Both the position numbers and the translations under genes were made by a program. Below are positions 50,980 to 61,358 of a DNA stretch of 64,000 bases, piece by piece. Source of the DNA: Streptomyces finlayi (lineage in GTDB: Bacteria; Actinomycetota; Actinomycetes; Streptomycetales; Streptomycetaceae); the NCBI RefSeq assembly GCF_014216315.1, contig NZ_CP045702.1:7130001-7194000 (forward strand), in the 5' to 3' direction. Numbering within the stretch: position 1 is the first letter of the stretch; each line of letters begins with the position of its first letter. Below the pieces are notes generated by a model that made no database searches, was not told where the DNA came from, and was given only the letters and a program-made list of their open reading frames with translations.

Positions 50980-52176
50980 ATGACCACGAAGCAGGTGAAG
51001 CGGGCGTTCAAGTACCGCTTCTGTCCGACCGATGCGCAGGCAGCCGAGCTGTCGCGCACGTTCGGCTGCGTTCGCAAGGTCTACAACCTGGCGCTCGCCG
51101 CACGGTCCGAGGCGTGGACGCTCCGTCAGGAGCGGGTCAACTACAACGCCACCTCCGCGATGCTCACCTCGTGGAAGAAGACCGACGAGCTGGCCTACCT
51201 GTCCGAGGTTTCGTCTGTGCCGTTGCAGCAGACGTTGCGGCATCTGCAAGGAGCGTTCGGGAACTTCTGGCAGAAGCGGGCCAAGTACCCGGCCTTCAAG
51301 TCCCGGAAGAAGTCGCGGAAGTCCGCTGAGTACACCACCAGCGGTTTCCGCTACCGGGACGGCAAGCTGACCCTCGCCAAGATGAGCGAACCGCTCGACA
51401 TCGTGTGGTCCCGCCCCCTTCCCGAAGGTGCGACGCCGTCCACGGTGACGGTTTCGCAGGATCCGGCTGGGCGCTGGTTCGTGTCGATGCTGTGCGACGA
51501 CATCCCCGCAACCATGCCCCAGACCACGAACACGGTCGGGATCGACGCCGGGATCACCAGCCTGGTGACGCTCTCCACCGGAGAGAAGGTCACCAACCCC
51601 AGGTTCGAGCGCAAGGACCGCGCCCGTCTCGCCAAGGCTCAGCGGGTGCTGGCGAAGAAGGCCAGGGGTGACGGAGCGAACCGGGCCAAGGCCCGGCGCA
51701 AGGTCGCCAAGGTCCATGCCCGCATTACCGACCGCAGGCGTGACCACCTGCACAAGCTGACCACTCGACTCGTTCGTGAAAACCAAACGATCGTGATCGA
51801 AGACCTCACCGTACGCAACATGGTCAAGAACCATTCCCTGGCCCGCGCCATCTCGGATGCTGCCTGGAGCACGATGCGCGGCATGCTGGAGTACAAGTGC
51901 GCCTGGCACGGAAGGGACCTGGTCGCCATCGACCGCTGGTTCCCCTCCTCCAGGCTGTGCTCCGCCTGCGGCACCTTGCAGGGCAAGATGCCGCTGAACA
52001 TCCGTATGTGGACGTGTAGGTGCGGTGTCACTCACGACCGTGACGTGAACGCCGCGAAGAACGTACTGGCCGAGGGGCTCTCGGTGACAGTCTGTGGAGC
52101 CGGTGTAAGACCTCAACGGAGTTCTCCGGGCGGGCAGTCGGCGACGAAGCAGAAAACCCCACGGCGCGAGCCGTAG
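50980..52176 (+). CDS. tnpB: TnpB RNA-guided nuclease
   Basis: 398 residues. A GTG six nt upstream is an alternative start. The RuvC triad is complete: Asp189 (VGIDAGITSL), Glu274 (IVIEDLTVRNM) and Asp355 (THDRDVNAAKN). The zinc ribbon has Cys327/Cys330 (LCSACG) and Cys346/Cys348 (TCRCG). The N-terminal half is basic with an arginine-rich helix region. TnpB proteins use an RNA made from the element's right end to cut the empty target beside a TAM, favouring element retention. With all residues present it looks active. It is AT-richer in codon choice (AAC CAA, ATT) than neighbours in places. Confidence 0.93.
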   Translation: MTTKQVKRAFKYRFCPTDAQAAELSRTFGCVRKVYNLALAARSEAWTLRQERVNYNATSAMLTSWKKTDELAYLSEVSSVPLQQTLRHLQGAFGNFWQKRAKYPAFKSRKKSRKSAEYTTSGFRYRDGKLTLAKMSEPLDIVWSRPLPEGATPSTVTVSQDPAGRWFVSMLCDDIPATMPQTTNTVGIDAGITSLVTLSTGEKVTNPRFERKDRARLAKAQRVLAKKARGDGANRAKARRKVAKVHARITDRRRDHLHKLTTRLVRENQTIVIEDLTVRNMVKNHSLARAISDAAWSTMRGMLEYKCAWHGRDLVAIDRWFPSSRLCSACGTLQGKMPLNIRMWTCRCGVTHDRDVNAAKNVLAEGLSVTVCGAGVRPQRSSPGGQSATKQKTPRREP

Positions 52177-52180
52177 GAAT

Positions 52181-52230
52181 CCCCCTCCTTCAGGAGGGGG
52201 AGGATGTCAAGAAGGCGTAGAGCCCGGTTG
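52181..52230 (+). ncRNA. 3' end of the putative omega (right-end) RNA plus guide
   Basis: The hairpin CCCCCTCC (52181-52188)/GGAGGGGG (52193-52200) and following AGGATGTCAA are the end of the element. In TnpB systems the RNA scaffold covers the tnpB 3' part and right end, and the guide is the adjoining flank: here GAAGGCGTAGAGCCCGGTTG (52211-52230), from the permease gene. The 5' limit of the RNA, inside tnpB, cannot be placed by eye. Inference by family analogy. Confidence 0.6.
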
Positions 52231-52329
52231 CCATCAGGGTGGGCAGCGCGAGGGGCAGGACGATTCTCGTGACCGTCTGCAGCCGGGAGGCGCCGTCGAT
52301 CGCCGCGGCGGGTTCGCCGACTCCGGCAC

Positions 52330-53455
52330 CCCCGCGGACGTCGCCGAGCACCCCCGCTCGCTCACCGGCCACTACCTCGCCGGGAAGGGACCACGGCTGC
52401 GCCGTACCCGCCGGCCGGTCGAGGAGAGCACCGGCTGGGTGGAGTTGCACGAGCTGTCCGCGCACAACGTGACAACGGACCTGGTCCGCTTCCCTGTGGG
52501 CCGGCTGACCTGTCTGACCGGGGTCAGCGGCAGCGGCAAAAGCAGTCTGCTCGGCGCGATCGGTGCCGGGGCGGAGGCGGCATTGACCGGAACGGCGGCC
52601 GACGCAGTCCGCCGGGTCACCGGGAGCGAGCGCTTCCGGTGGGTCGCCGTGGCCGACCAGGAGCCGATCGGCCGGACACCCCGGTCCAACCCCGCCACGT
52701 ACAGCAAGGCGTTCGACATCGTCCGCAAACTGTTCGCGGAGACCGACGAGGCACGCAAGCGTGGTATCAAGTCCTCCTGGTTCTCATTCAACACGGCCAA
52801 CGGCGGACGCTGTGAGACCTGCACCGGGTACGGCCGCAAGCTGGTCAACATGCACTTCCTGCCGGACGTGTGGGTGGTCTGCGACGCCTGTGAGGGCCGC
52901 CGCTACACACCGGAGGCCCTGGAGATCACCTACCAGGGGCTGACCATCGACGGAGTGCTGGAGCTGACCATCGCTGAGGCCGTCGAACGCCTCACGGAAC
53001 ACCGGCAGTTGGCAGAGGCGCTGGAGGCCATGGAACGGGTCGGCCTCGGCTATCTGCGACTCGGCCAGAACGCCACGGAACTCTCCGGCGGCGAGGCGCA
53101 GCGACTGAAACTGGCGTCGGTGATCCAGCGCGGATCCGCGGGCCGCAAGGCCGGACTGGTCCTGCTCGACGAACCCGTCTCCGGTCTGCATCCCTCCGAC
53201 ATCCAGCGCATGGTGGACGCCTTCGACCTGCTGTTGGACTCGGGCAACACCGTGGTCGTCGCCGAGCACGACATTCCTGTCGCGGCGTCCGCGGACTGGG
53301 TGATCGACCTGGGGCCGGGCGCCGGCCCGGACGGCGGCGCGGTCGTGGCGGCGGGCACCCCGGACGAGGTCGCCGAAGCCGACACCCCGACCGCGGGCTT
53401 CTTCCGCCGGTACACGGCGGGCCTGCCGCTGCTGGGCGGGCCCGGCGACCACTGA
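52330..53455 (+). pseudogene. UvrA-like ABC ATPase, N-terminal half missing
   Basis: The frame runs from about 52,330 (PADVAEHPRSLTGHYLAG) to the TGA at 53455, matching the C-terminal half of a UvrA/DrrC-like protein. Walker A is TCLTGVSGSGKSSLL; zinc-type cysteines lie in GGRCETCTGYGR and VCDACEGRR. Signature LSGGEAQRLKLA, Walker B LVLLDEPVSGLH and H-loop VVAEHD complete the ATPase. The first ATPase half is absent because the reading frame meets the permease scrap. A GTG at 52439 could still start a 338-residue product, but a single half would not be a normal UvrA. Confidence 0.8.
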
Positions 53456-54519
53456 GGCACCGGGGCGCCCCGCGCCCGGCCGCGGCGTACGCGGCCAGGC
53501 ATGGGGCGACACCCGTTCCAGGACGGTGATGTCCGGGTCCGGCGCCCAGCCGGACGGGCGGCCCCCAGTGTGCCCCCGAGCCGGCTCAGATCCGCTCCTC
53601 GGCGCGGGCGGGCGGGCGACCGCAGTCAGCGCCCGGGCCCGGGAAGGCGTTCCGTCACCGGTATCCGGACGCGTCGGAGGGTTTGCCCGCCTCCTCCACC
53701 TCGACCGGATAGCGCCAGCAGCCGGGGCTTCCGCGACGACATGCCCACCGGAGGTCCGCTCTCCGAGGAAGTCCGCCCGGCTCCGGCCGGGGGCGAAGGT
53801 GAGATTGCAGGCGGAGGCGTAGCGGGCGACATGCATGAGGATCGTCGTACCGGCATTTCTCCATAGGGGTGTCGCAACCGGTGGCGGAGCCACGAGACAG
53901 AGTGCCCACCGATCGCGGAAGGCTTCCCAGGACCGTCGTGTTCGACCGGGCGTGGTGGGAGGATCTGAGGGGTTGTGCGGCTCTGTTCCTGCCGGGCGAT
54001 CGCCCGCGCTCCGGACGGACATGCCCTGCGCGAGCGGCGAGACGGCCCAGGCTCGACCGACTCTTCTGCTCAGTTCGAGGTTCCCGTTCAGCCCGCGCGC
54101 AGTCCTGCGGCCAGTCGTCTCTTCGCGTCTGGCTGTTAGGCATTTCACTCTCACTTTTGCTTGATGGTGAGACATAACTATGGGATAACTTCAGCGTAAG
54201 TCTGTAAGCAGGGCCCTTTACCGGCGTATCGGCTGAGTCCGAGCCAACTCCCTGCAGGGGAACAATCCCGCGAGTGACGCGCGCATGGGACGCCGGAGCC
54301 CGGCTGTTCCGCGACGCCCCGCCACGAGCCACCCGACAGCGCCGTGCCCCGGCGCGAAAGGCACCCATGGAGAAGACCGCTCGCTCGGAACGACCGCGCC
54401 CCGGCGCCTCGCTCCAGGAGCCATGGGTGTGCGCCCAGGACTCCGGCCACCACGCGACCGCGACGCACTCCACGGGTGACATCCGTCTGCCGATACCGGC
54501 GGCCCGAGTGGAAGCCGAC
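53456..54519. other. About 1 kb without a recognisable gene
   Basis: Open frames here have poor codon bias. On the minus strand, TILMHVARYASACNLTFAPG near 53,830 and, in another frame, YPVEVEEAGKPSDASGYR ending at 53,655 look like small pieces of coding sequence, but I cannot identify them. The stretch 54,130-54,230 is AT-richer (ATAACTATGGGATAACTTC) and probably holds the promoter of the GH63-like gene. Confidence 0.45.
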
Positions 54520-55950
54520 ATGCGCCGGCCCCGCGTGGAGGTCCCGGGGACGGTCCCGCTCCTCGACTCTCCGATGCCCGCCGCGGACGACCCCGTACTC
54601 CGGCGTGGGGCCGCACGGGTCCTGTACGCCAACTGGACGGGCACCTCCACCGTCCCCTCCCGCGGGCTGTACCCCCACCAGTGGAGCTGGGACTCCGCGT
54701 TCATCGCGATCGGCCTGCGCCACCTGTCCGCGCGCCGGGCCCAGCGCGAACTGGAGACGCTGCTCGGTGCCCAGTGGGCGGACGGGCGCGTCCCGCACAT
54801 CGTCTTCAATCCGGCGGTCCCGCTCGACGCCTACTTCCCGAGTCCCGACTTCTGGCGTTCCTCGCGGGACGGTGCGGCGGCCGGAGCCCCCGCCGACCGG
54901 GAGACGTCCGGGATCGTGCAGCCCCCCGTCCACGCCCTCGCCGCCTGGCTGGTCCACCTGGCCGACCCCGAAGCCTCGCGACGCCGGAACTTCCTGCCCC
55001 GGGTGTACGGGAGGCTGAAGGCCTGGCACGACTACCTCACGGGCCCCCGCGACCTGGGCGGCGGCGGTCTCGCCGCGATCCTGCACCCGTGGGAGCCCGG
55101 CATGGACAACAGCCCGTGCTGGGACGCTCCCCTGCGACGCATCGAACCGGCCGCGGCCGGCTCCTACCGGCGCGCCGACCTGGATCACGGAGCGGCGGCG
55201 GAGCGGCCCACGGATCTGGACTACGGCCGGTACGTGCGCCTGGCCACCGACTACCGCGACGGCGGGTACGCGGACGCGGGCACCCGGCACCCGTTCGCCG
55301 TCGAGGACCCCGGCGTCAACGCCCTGCTGATCGTCTCCGAGCACGCACTCGCGCGCATCGCCGCCGAGACCGGGGCCGACCCCGCGCCGCACGAGGAGCG
55401 GGCCGGGCGGCTCACCGCCGCACTGGTCGAGCGGCTCTGGTCGCCGGACGACGGCATGTTCCTCTGCCGTGACCTGGTGGGCGGCGAGCTGATCGCCGAA
55501 CGCAGCGTCGCCGGTCTCCTGCCGCTCATCGTGCCCGGCCTTCCGCGGGACCTCGTCGACGCACTGGTCCGGACGGCCGCGGGCCCGGGCTTCCGGCTCG
55601 GCGAGATCCCGATGGTCCCCTCGTACGACCTCACGGCGCCGGTCTTCGACGCGTCCCGCTACTGGCGCGGACCGGCCTGGTTCAACACCGGCTGGCTGCT
55701 GGAGCGCGGTCTGCGCGGGCATGGACGGACCGGGGCGGCGGACCGTCTGCGCGGCTCGATGCTCACCGCCGCGGGGGCCTGCGGCTTCGCGGAGTACGTG
55801 GACCCGTTCACCGCACAGGCCCGCGGCACCCGCGACTTCGGCTGGACGGCCGCCCTCAGCCTGGACCTGCTGGCCCGCGACCCCGCCGAGGAGGACGCGA
55901 GCCACGGCGCCGTCGGAAGCGGCCTCAGGACGAGGAGTCCCGTCCACTGA
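54520..55950 (+). CDS. GH63/MGH-type glycoside hydrolase (alpha-glucosidase/glucosylglycerate-hydrolase-like)
   Basis: About 476 residues. The start is uncertain: ATG at 54520 is preferred, 54574 is possible, and an upstream GTG at 54274 would add unlike sequence. The (alpha/alpha)6 barrel is shown by RGLYPHQWSWDSAFIAIGL, DGRVPHIVFNP, HPWEPGMDNSPCWD and PSYDLTAPVFD, with a later YWRGPAWFNTGWLL. The WSWD and GMDNSP segments hold the expected acid residues of trehalase/GH63 relatives. No signal peptide, so probably cytoplasmic. Possible substrates are glucosylglycerate, mannosylglycerate or an alpha-glucoside. Its 3' end overlaps the convergent hemerythrin gene by 26 nt. Confidence 0.85.
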   Translation: MRRPRVEVPGTVPLLDSPMPAADDPVLRRGAARVLYANWTGTSTVPSRGLYPHQWSWDSAFIAIGLRHLSARRAQRELETLLGAQWADGRVPHIVFNPAVPLDAYFPSPDFWRSSRDGAAAGAPADRETSGIVQPPVHALAAWLVHLADPEASRRRNFLPRVYGRLKAWHDYLTGPRDLGGGGLAAILHPWEPGMDNSPCWDAPLRRIEPAAAGSYRRADLDHGAAAERPTDLDYGRYVRLATDYRDGGYADAGTRHPFAVEDPGVNALLIVSEHALARIAAETGADPAPHEERAGRLTAALVERLWSPDDGMFLCRDLVGGELIAERSVAGLLPLIVPGLPRDLVDALVRTAAGPGFRLGEIPMVPSYDLTAPVFDASRYWRGPAWFNTGWLLERGLRGHGRTGAADRLRGSMLTAAGACGFAEYVDPFTAQARGTRDFGWTAALSLDLLARDPAEEDASHGAVGSGLRTRSPVH

Positions 55951-56488
55951 GCAGATCCCGTAGGCGGTCCACCAGCCCCGCACCCGGTGCGAGCACCTTG
56001 TTGGCGGGCGGAGTGTCCGGCATCGAGTGGTGCGGCCGGGTGGGCACCGTCTCCTTGGCACGGCGGACCAGCTGACCGAGCGTGTTCAGCTCCTCGGGCG
56101 AGCACGAGGCCGTGAGCTCAGGGAACAGCTCGGACTCCTCCGCGCGTACATGGGCGGCCACCGCGAACTTGAGCTTGGCCACGAGGTCGTTGAACTCGGG
56201 GTCCCCTGCGTCCCGCTCCTCCAGGTCCTTGAGCATGCGCTCGATCCTGCCGTGGTCCGCGATCTCCTTGTCCGCGAGCTCGTCGCCGTCCGGTACGTGT
56301 CTGCGTACGGACGGGTACAGGTGCATCTCCTCGGCCACCGAATGCCGTACGAGTTCCGAGATCAGCTGGTCGACCAGCTGCCGCCGGTCCGAATGGCCCA
56401 CCGGCTGTCCTTCGATCTGCGCGAACAGCTCCTCCACCTCACGATGGTCGGCAGTGAGCTCCGCGATCACGTTTCCGCCGTGTCCCAT
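55925..56488 (-). CDS. Hemerythrin HHE-domain protein
   Basis: 187 residues from the ATG at 56488, after GAAGGA. The helical-bundle iron ligands are visible: TADHREVEELF (first His, Glu), ELVRHSVAEEMHLYP (two His, Glu), IADHGRIERML and FAVAAHVRAEESELFP. The C-terminal 45 residues are Pro-rich and flexible. Such proteins bind a di-iron centre and sense or store oxygen, NO or iron; actinobacterial members are often tied to stress responses. Overlaps the end of the convergent GH63-like gene. Confidence 0.93.
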   Translation of the reverse strand: MGHGGNVIAELTADHREVEELFAQIEGQPVGHSDRRQLVDQLISELVRHSVAEEMHLYPSVRRHVPDGDELADKEIADHGRIERMLKDLEERDAGDPEFNDLVAKLKFAVAAHVRAEESELFPELTASCSPEELNTLGQLVRRAKETVPTRPHHSMPDTPPANKVLAPGAGLVDRLRDLLSGRDSSS

Positions 56489-56753
56489 GGCCGTTCCTTC
56501 CTCGGGTTCCGTCGCCCCGTACCGCCGGGTGCGGAGACCAGGCCAGCAGGTCGGTGCGGGAATCCCCGGCTCCGGTGCCGCGACAGACCCGGCTCTCACC
56601 TCTCCGGCCCAGAGCGCGGGGCGTGGCGCGAGCAGGCCGGTGGGGGCGGAACGGGGAGCAGCGACGACATCGCGCTGCTCGCGGTCCGGCTGCCCGGACA
56701 CCACGGCCCCGCGCGCGGCGCTCCCTGGACTCCGTACCCACGGCCCGGTACGC

Positions 56754-56783
56754 GGGGACCGCCCACGGGCAGCGGCGGTCCCC
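56754..56783. terminator. Hairpin terminator
   Basis: GGGGACCGCC (56754-56763) pairs exactly with GGCGGTCCCC (56774-56783) with a 10-nt loop. It ends the metalloprotease transcript, which stops at 56795 on the minus strand. Confidence 0.8.
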
Positions 56784-56794
56784 GTGTGCTCCGG

Positions 56795-57835
56795 CTACCG
56801 GATGCCCGGTATCTCGCGTCCCGCGAAGGCGGCCCGGACCGCGTCTGCCGCCCGCGCGCCGTACATGCGCTCCGCCGTCGCGATCGTCGTCAGCGCCGCG
56901 TCCTGGAAGCTGGTGTCGGGCGCGAAGCCGAACTGGGCGTTGATGATGACCCGGTCGGCCACCCGGGCGCCGAGCGCCCGCCGGATGTCCAGCAGCGCAC
57001 GGGACCAGATCTCGCCGTCCGCGTGCACCGATCCGACCCGGTCGCCGTACACCTTGTCCTGGTCGATACGGCGCAGACAGTGCGGAGCGCTGCTGTAGCT
57101 CACCGCGTCCCAGTCCGCCACACAGGCAGGGTCGGCCTTGAGCGGCCAGCCGTACCGGGAGGCCGCGTGGGTGCCGACCTCGACCGCCAGGTAGTCGCCG
57201 AACGCCTCACCGATGGCCCCGGCCTCGACGGAGGTCCCGAAGCCGGGCACCTGGGCGTGGTGCACCGCGTGCCCGTACTCGTGCACGATCACCTCGGCGT
57301 CCTCGGCGTCGTCCACACCCCCCTTGCCGAAACGGATCTCGGCCTTCCTGTCGGTGAAGTACGAGTTGTCCGCGCCCCACTGGTTGATACGGACCGGCTG
57401 CGCCCGGTCGTTGGCACCGGGCAGTTCGCTGCCGAAGCCGAGGCCCTGGAGGTACTCCTGTGCCTCGTTGGTCCAGAAGTAGGCCATGACCTGTTCGAAC
57501 TGGTCGTCGTGCCGGGTGTACGCGCCGGCTTCGGCGGTCTTCGCCGAGGCGCCGGTGTCCGACCTGACGTAGGTCCATCGTCCTGAAAGTCCGCCACTGC
57601 CGTCGAGATTGCGCAGCGCGGCCGAGGCGTAGGCCGACGCGGGTACGGCGCCGGCCGAGTCCTTGGCGTCGACGAGCGACTGATCGCCCGAGGACTGGAC
57701 GGGGTTGACCATGAAGACCGTGGCCTGCGGGACGGCCGGGGCGGCCGGGACGGCCGAGACCGCTCCGGCCGTGGTGAGCAGTGCTGTTACGGCGGTGGCC
57801 GAGGCGATCAGCGCGCGGGGTGTGCGGCGAGCCAT
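56795..57835 (-). CDS. Secreted gluzincin metalloprotease (M4/M36-like)
   Basis: 346 residues from the ATG at 57835, 8 nt after GGGAGG. A Sec signal (RALIASATAVTALLTTAGAVSA) leads. The zinc site is His185-Glu186-x-x-His189 in VHEYGHAVHH, with the third ligand Glu210 in GAIGEAFGDYLAVE, the HExxH...GExxxD arrangement of gluzincins. FWTNEAQEYLQGLGF and RINQWGADNSYFTDRK before it, and DGEIWSRALLDIRRALG after it, match M36/fungalysin-like proteins. It is shorter than classical fungalysins, lacking a full propeptide. Extracellular protein degradation is the likely role. Confidence 0.88.
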   Translation of the reverse strand: MARRTPRALIASATAVTALLTTAGAVSAVPAAPAVPQATVFMVNPVQSSGDQSLVDAKDSAGAVPASAYASAALRNLDGSGGLSGRWTYVRSDTGASAKTAEAGAYTRHDDQFEQVMAYFWTNEAQEYLQGLGFGSELPGANDRAQPVRINQWGADNSYFTDRKAEIRFGKGGVDDAEDAEVIVHEYGHAVHHAQVPGFGTSVEAGAIGEAFGDYLAVEVGTHAASRYGWPLKADPACVADWDAVSYSSAPHCLRRIDQDKVYGDRVGSVHADGEIWSRALLDIRRALGARVADRVIINAQFGFAPDTSFQDAALTTIATAERMYGARAADAVRAAFAGREIPGIR

Positions 57836-57953
57836 GTACATCCTCCCGTTGTGGTGCGGGTGACGCCGGAAGCGGGGGGTGGCGCGGGCGTGATCATCGC
57901 GTACACGCCCGCCTTTGACCAGACCCCGGACACGGCGGCGCCCGGCCGCCCGC

Positions 57954-59357
<1,404 letters not shown>

Positions 59358-60036
59358 GACTTGTCCTTAGGGTCGAGGTGATCCGTGACCGGGGCACGCG
59401 TTGGCCCTCTCACCCTAGGCCGTGCCGCCCTGGAGCCGGGCGCGCTGGAGCCGGCAGGCGAGGGTGCGGCGCACGGAGGCCGCTGCGGGCGGGGTGATCC
59501 CGGCGGGGACGTCCAGGCCGCGGCTGTTCCGCCCTCGTCGTGCAGCGGCGAGGAGGGTACTACCCCCGGCTCGACGACCCCGGCCGCTTCGTAGCGGTCG
59601 CGGCGGCATTCCTGAGCCGGTGACCGCGCTCGGCGAAGGGGCCGAGGGCCTCCCGGCGGTGGGTGATGCCGTCGCGCCGGTACCGCGTGGCGGTGGCCTG
59701 CGGTGTGCCCCCGACGCAGCGGCCCGTGGCGCCGGCGGCGAGCCGGTGGTCGATGTCATGGGTGCACGCGGCGGCCGGGCGAGTGTGGGGGTGGCCGGAA
59801 AGCGCCCGTTCCTTCCTGGCGTCCTGATTGAAAGCGCCGGGGGCACCAGGGGTTGTACGGCACGCGTGTGGCACGAATGCGGAGGTTTCGGGCTTCTGGC
59901 GGCGAACAGTCGATGTCTGGTTTGTTGCCTCCTGGGTATCGGCCTACCGTTGACGTGCCGCCGCATCGACGGCCGTGATCGTGGACCTGAACCATCCTCC
60001 GGGCCCGACCGGGCCCACCCCTCGGAGAAGAGTGAG
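59358..60036. other. About 680 bp without a supported gene
   Basis: Between lpdA and the DJ-1-like gene, open frames in all directions have weak bias. A minus-strand piece, HRREALGPFAERGHRLRNA near 59,610-59,670, looks like a gene scrap but is unidentified. The AT-richer stretch at 59,900-59,960 may contain the promoter of the next gene. Confidence 0.4.
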
Positions 60037-60732
60037 ATGTCGAAGATTCTGTTCGTAGTGACGGGCGCGGATCACTGGACCCTGGCCGACGGCACGAAGC
60101 ACCCGACGGGCTTCTGGGCCGAGGAGGCCGCGGCTCCGTACCAGGCGTTCAAGGCCGCGGGCCATGAGATCGTCGTCGCCACCCCCGGCGGCGCCGTGCC
60201 GACCGTGGACCGGGGCAGTCTGGCCCCCGAGTTCAACGGCGGCCAGGAGGGCGCCGACCGGGTCGCGGAGGTCCTGGACTCCTTCACCGAACTCCAGCAC
60301 CCGGTCTCGCTGCACGACGTGAATCTGGACGACTACGCCGCGGTCTTCTACCCCGGCGGTCACGGTCCCATGGAGGATCTCGCCGTCGACCCGGTGTCGG
60401 GCGCCCTGCTGACGCGGGCCCTGGAGTCCGGCAAGCCCCTCGGCGTCGTCTGTCATGCCCCGGCCGCGCTGCTCGCGGCGGTGAGGGAGGACGGCACAAA
60501 CCCGTTCACCGGCTACCGGCTGACCGGCTTCACCAACGCCGAAGAGACGCAGGCCGGCCTCGCGGACAAGGCGAAGTGGCTGCTCCAGGACCGCCTGGTC
60601 GAACTCGGAGCGGACTTCCAGGAGGGCGAGCCGTGGGCCCCGTACGTGATCGTCGACCGAAATCTGGTCACCGGTCAGAACCCGGCATCCTCGGCCCCGC
60701 TCGCCGCCGAACTGCTCAAGAAGCTGGGCTGA
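60037..60732 (+). CDS. DJ-1/PfpI-family (class I glutamine amidotransferase-like) protein
   Basis: 231 residues from the ATG at 60037, after CGGAGAAG. VFYPGGHGPMEDL gives the Glu-elbow-related region, and the nucleophile Cys lies in LGVVCHAPAALLAAV (CHAPAAL, with the adjacent His). LVTGQNPASSAPLAAELLKKL ends the fold as in Hsp31/glyoxalase III-like proteins. Members detoxify methylglyoxal or act as chaperones and general stress proteins. The ATPYQAF-like TGFWAEEAAAPYQAFKAAG at the N-terminus is typical. Single gene followed by a hairpin. Confidence 0.92.
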   Translation: MSKILFVVTGADHWTLADGTKHPTGFWAEEAAAPYQAFKAAGHEIVVATPGGAVPTVDRGSLAPEFNGGQEGADRVAEVLDSFTELQHPVSLHDVNLDDYAAVFYPGGHGPMEDLAVDPVSGALLTRALESGKPLGVVCHAPAALLAAVREDGTNPFTGYRLTGFTNAEETQAGLADKAKWLLQDRLVELGADFQEGEPWAPYVIVDRNLVTGQNPASSAPLAAELLKKLG

Positions 60733-60767
60733 ACCTGCGGAGTCACGAACTGCTCAAGGCGTGACTG

Positions 60768-60797
60768 GCCGGGCGTCCGAATCCCAGGGCGCCCGGC
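60768..60797 (+). terminator. Hairpin terminator after the DJ-1-like gene
   Basis: GCCGGGCG (60768-60775) pairs exactly with CGCCCGGC (60790-60797) with a 14-nt loop. Confidence 0.65.
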
Positions 60798-60924
60798 CCC
60801 GTACGTACAGGCGGCGGACACCGGTCGGCCGACGGGCCCCGGACGCCGCACCGTTGCACTGATTCAGCCGTCGTTTCCGTCGCTCCCACCGCCCCGCCGT
60901 CTACCGTCGAGCGGGGCCGGCAGG

Positions 60925-61305
60925 GAAAGTCACCGTGCGACAGCTGGAGGAGGCGCGGGAGATCGTCGAGATCGTCTCCGTGCGGAATCCGTACAACCTC
61001 GCCAGCCGCCGTGCCGAGGACGTCCTGGAGTACGCCGAGGGCGAGAGCATCGCGTTCATCCCGTGGTTCCCGATCGCGACCGGCGAACTCGCCCGCCCTG
61101 GCGGCCCGCTCGGCGCCGCCGCGAAAGACACGGCGCGAGTCCGTCCCGGCTGGCCCTGGCCTGGCTGCTGCGCCGCTCGCCGGTCATGCTGCCGATCCCC
61201 GGAACCTCGCGCGTCGCGCACGTCGAGGAGAACACCGCAGCCGCCGTCACCCTCACCGGCGAGGAGTTCGCGGCCCTCGCCGAGGCCGTCCGAGCGCGGT
61301 CCGGG
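60925..61305 (+). pseudogene. Aldo/keto reductase, truncated and frameshifted
   Basis: The C-terminal third is readable: VRQLEEAREIVEIVSVRNPYN, RRAEDVLEYAEGESIAFIPW and ELARPGGPLGAAAK, then, after a 1-nt deletion at about 61,127 (GACACGG where GAxCACGG is expected), HGASPSRLALAWLLRR, MLPIPGTSRVAHVEEN and LTGEEFAALAEAV. The N-terminal barrel with the catalytic Tyr/Lys/Asp/His is missing before 60,925. The intact relatives are about 280-320 residues. Confidence 0.85.
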
Positions 61306-61315
61306 CCTGCTCGCA

Positions 61316-61352
61316 GCCCGAGTGCCACCGCCGTCGGTGGTGGCACTCGGGC
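61316..61352. terminator. Strong hairpin terminator after ohrR
   Basis: GCCCGAGTGCCACC (61316-61329) and GGTGGCACTCGGGC (61339-61352) form a perfect 14-bp stem with a 9-nt loop. It sits 7 nt beyond the ohrR stop on the minus strand and also follows the broken reductase. Confidence 0.88.
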
Positions 61353-61358
61353 GCTGCC

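Larger units (their letters stand above)
50817..52210 (+). mobile_element. IS605/IS1341-type insertion element carrying only tnpB
   Basis: Boundaries come from the interrupted permease. The left flank ends in TTCAA (50812-50816), the likely target/TAM. The right end finishes GGATGTCAA (52202-52210) after a CCCCCTCC-TTCA-GGAGGGGG hairpin. Removing the element joins the permease halves in frame. There are no terminal inverted repeats or target duplication, as expected for this single-strand transposon class. No tnpA transposase is present, so it depends on a helper in trans. About 1394 bp. Confidence 0.85.
50593..52340 (-). pseudogene. Sugar ABC transporter permease interrupted by a TnpB element
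   Basis: The upstream part (52211-52340) encodes EPAAAIDGASRLQTVTRIVLP and LALPTLMATGLYAFL, the conserved EAA loop and next helix of MalG-type permeases. After the 1394-bp insertion the gene resumes at 50816 downwards with NEFPFALLFLA. Joining the flanks gives an in-frame LYAFL-NEFPF. A later frameshift near 50,750-50,770 precedes AGSVVLTIPVVLLFFAAERLLTEGLTSG and the stop. The first two thirds of the gene are gone at about 52,340, where a UvrA fragment begins on the other strand. Confidence 0.85.

Noticed and set aside
54178..56061. 627-codon minus-strand open frame opposite the GH63-like gene
   Set aside because: No ribosome site or motif, and the plus strand encodes clear hydrolase segments over the same interval.
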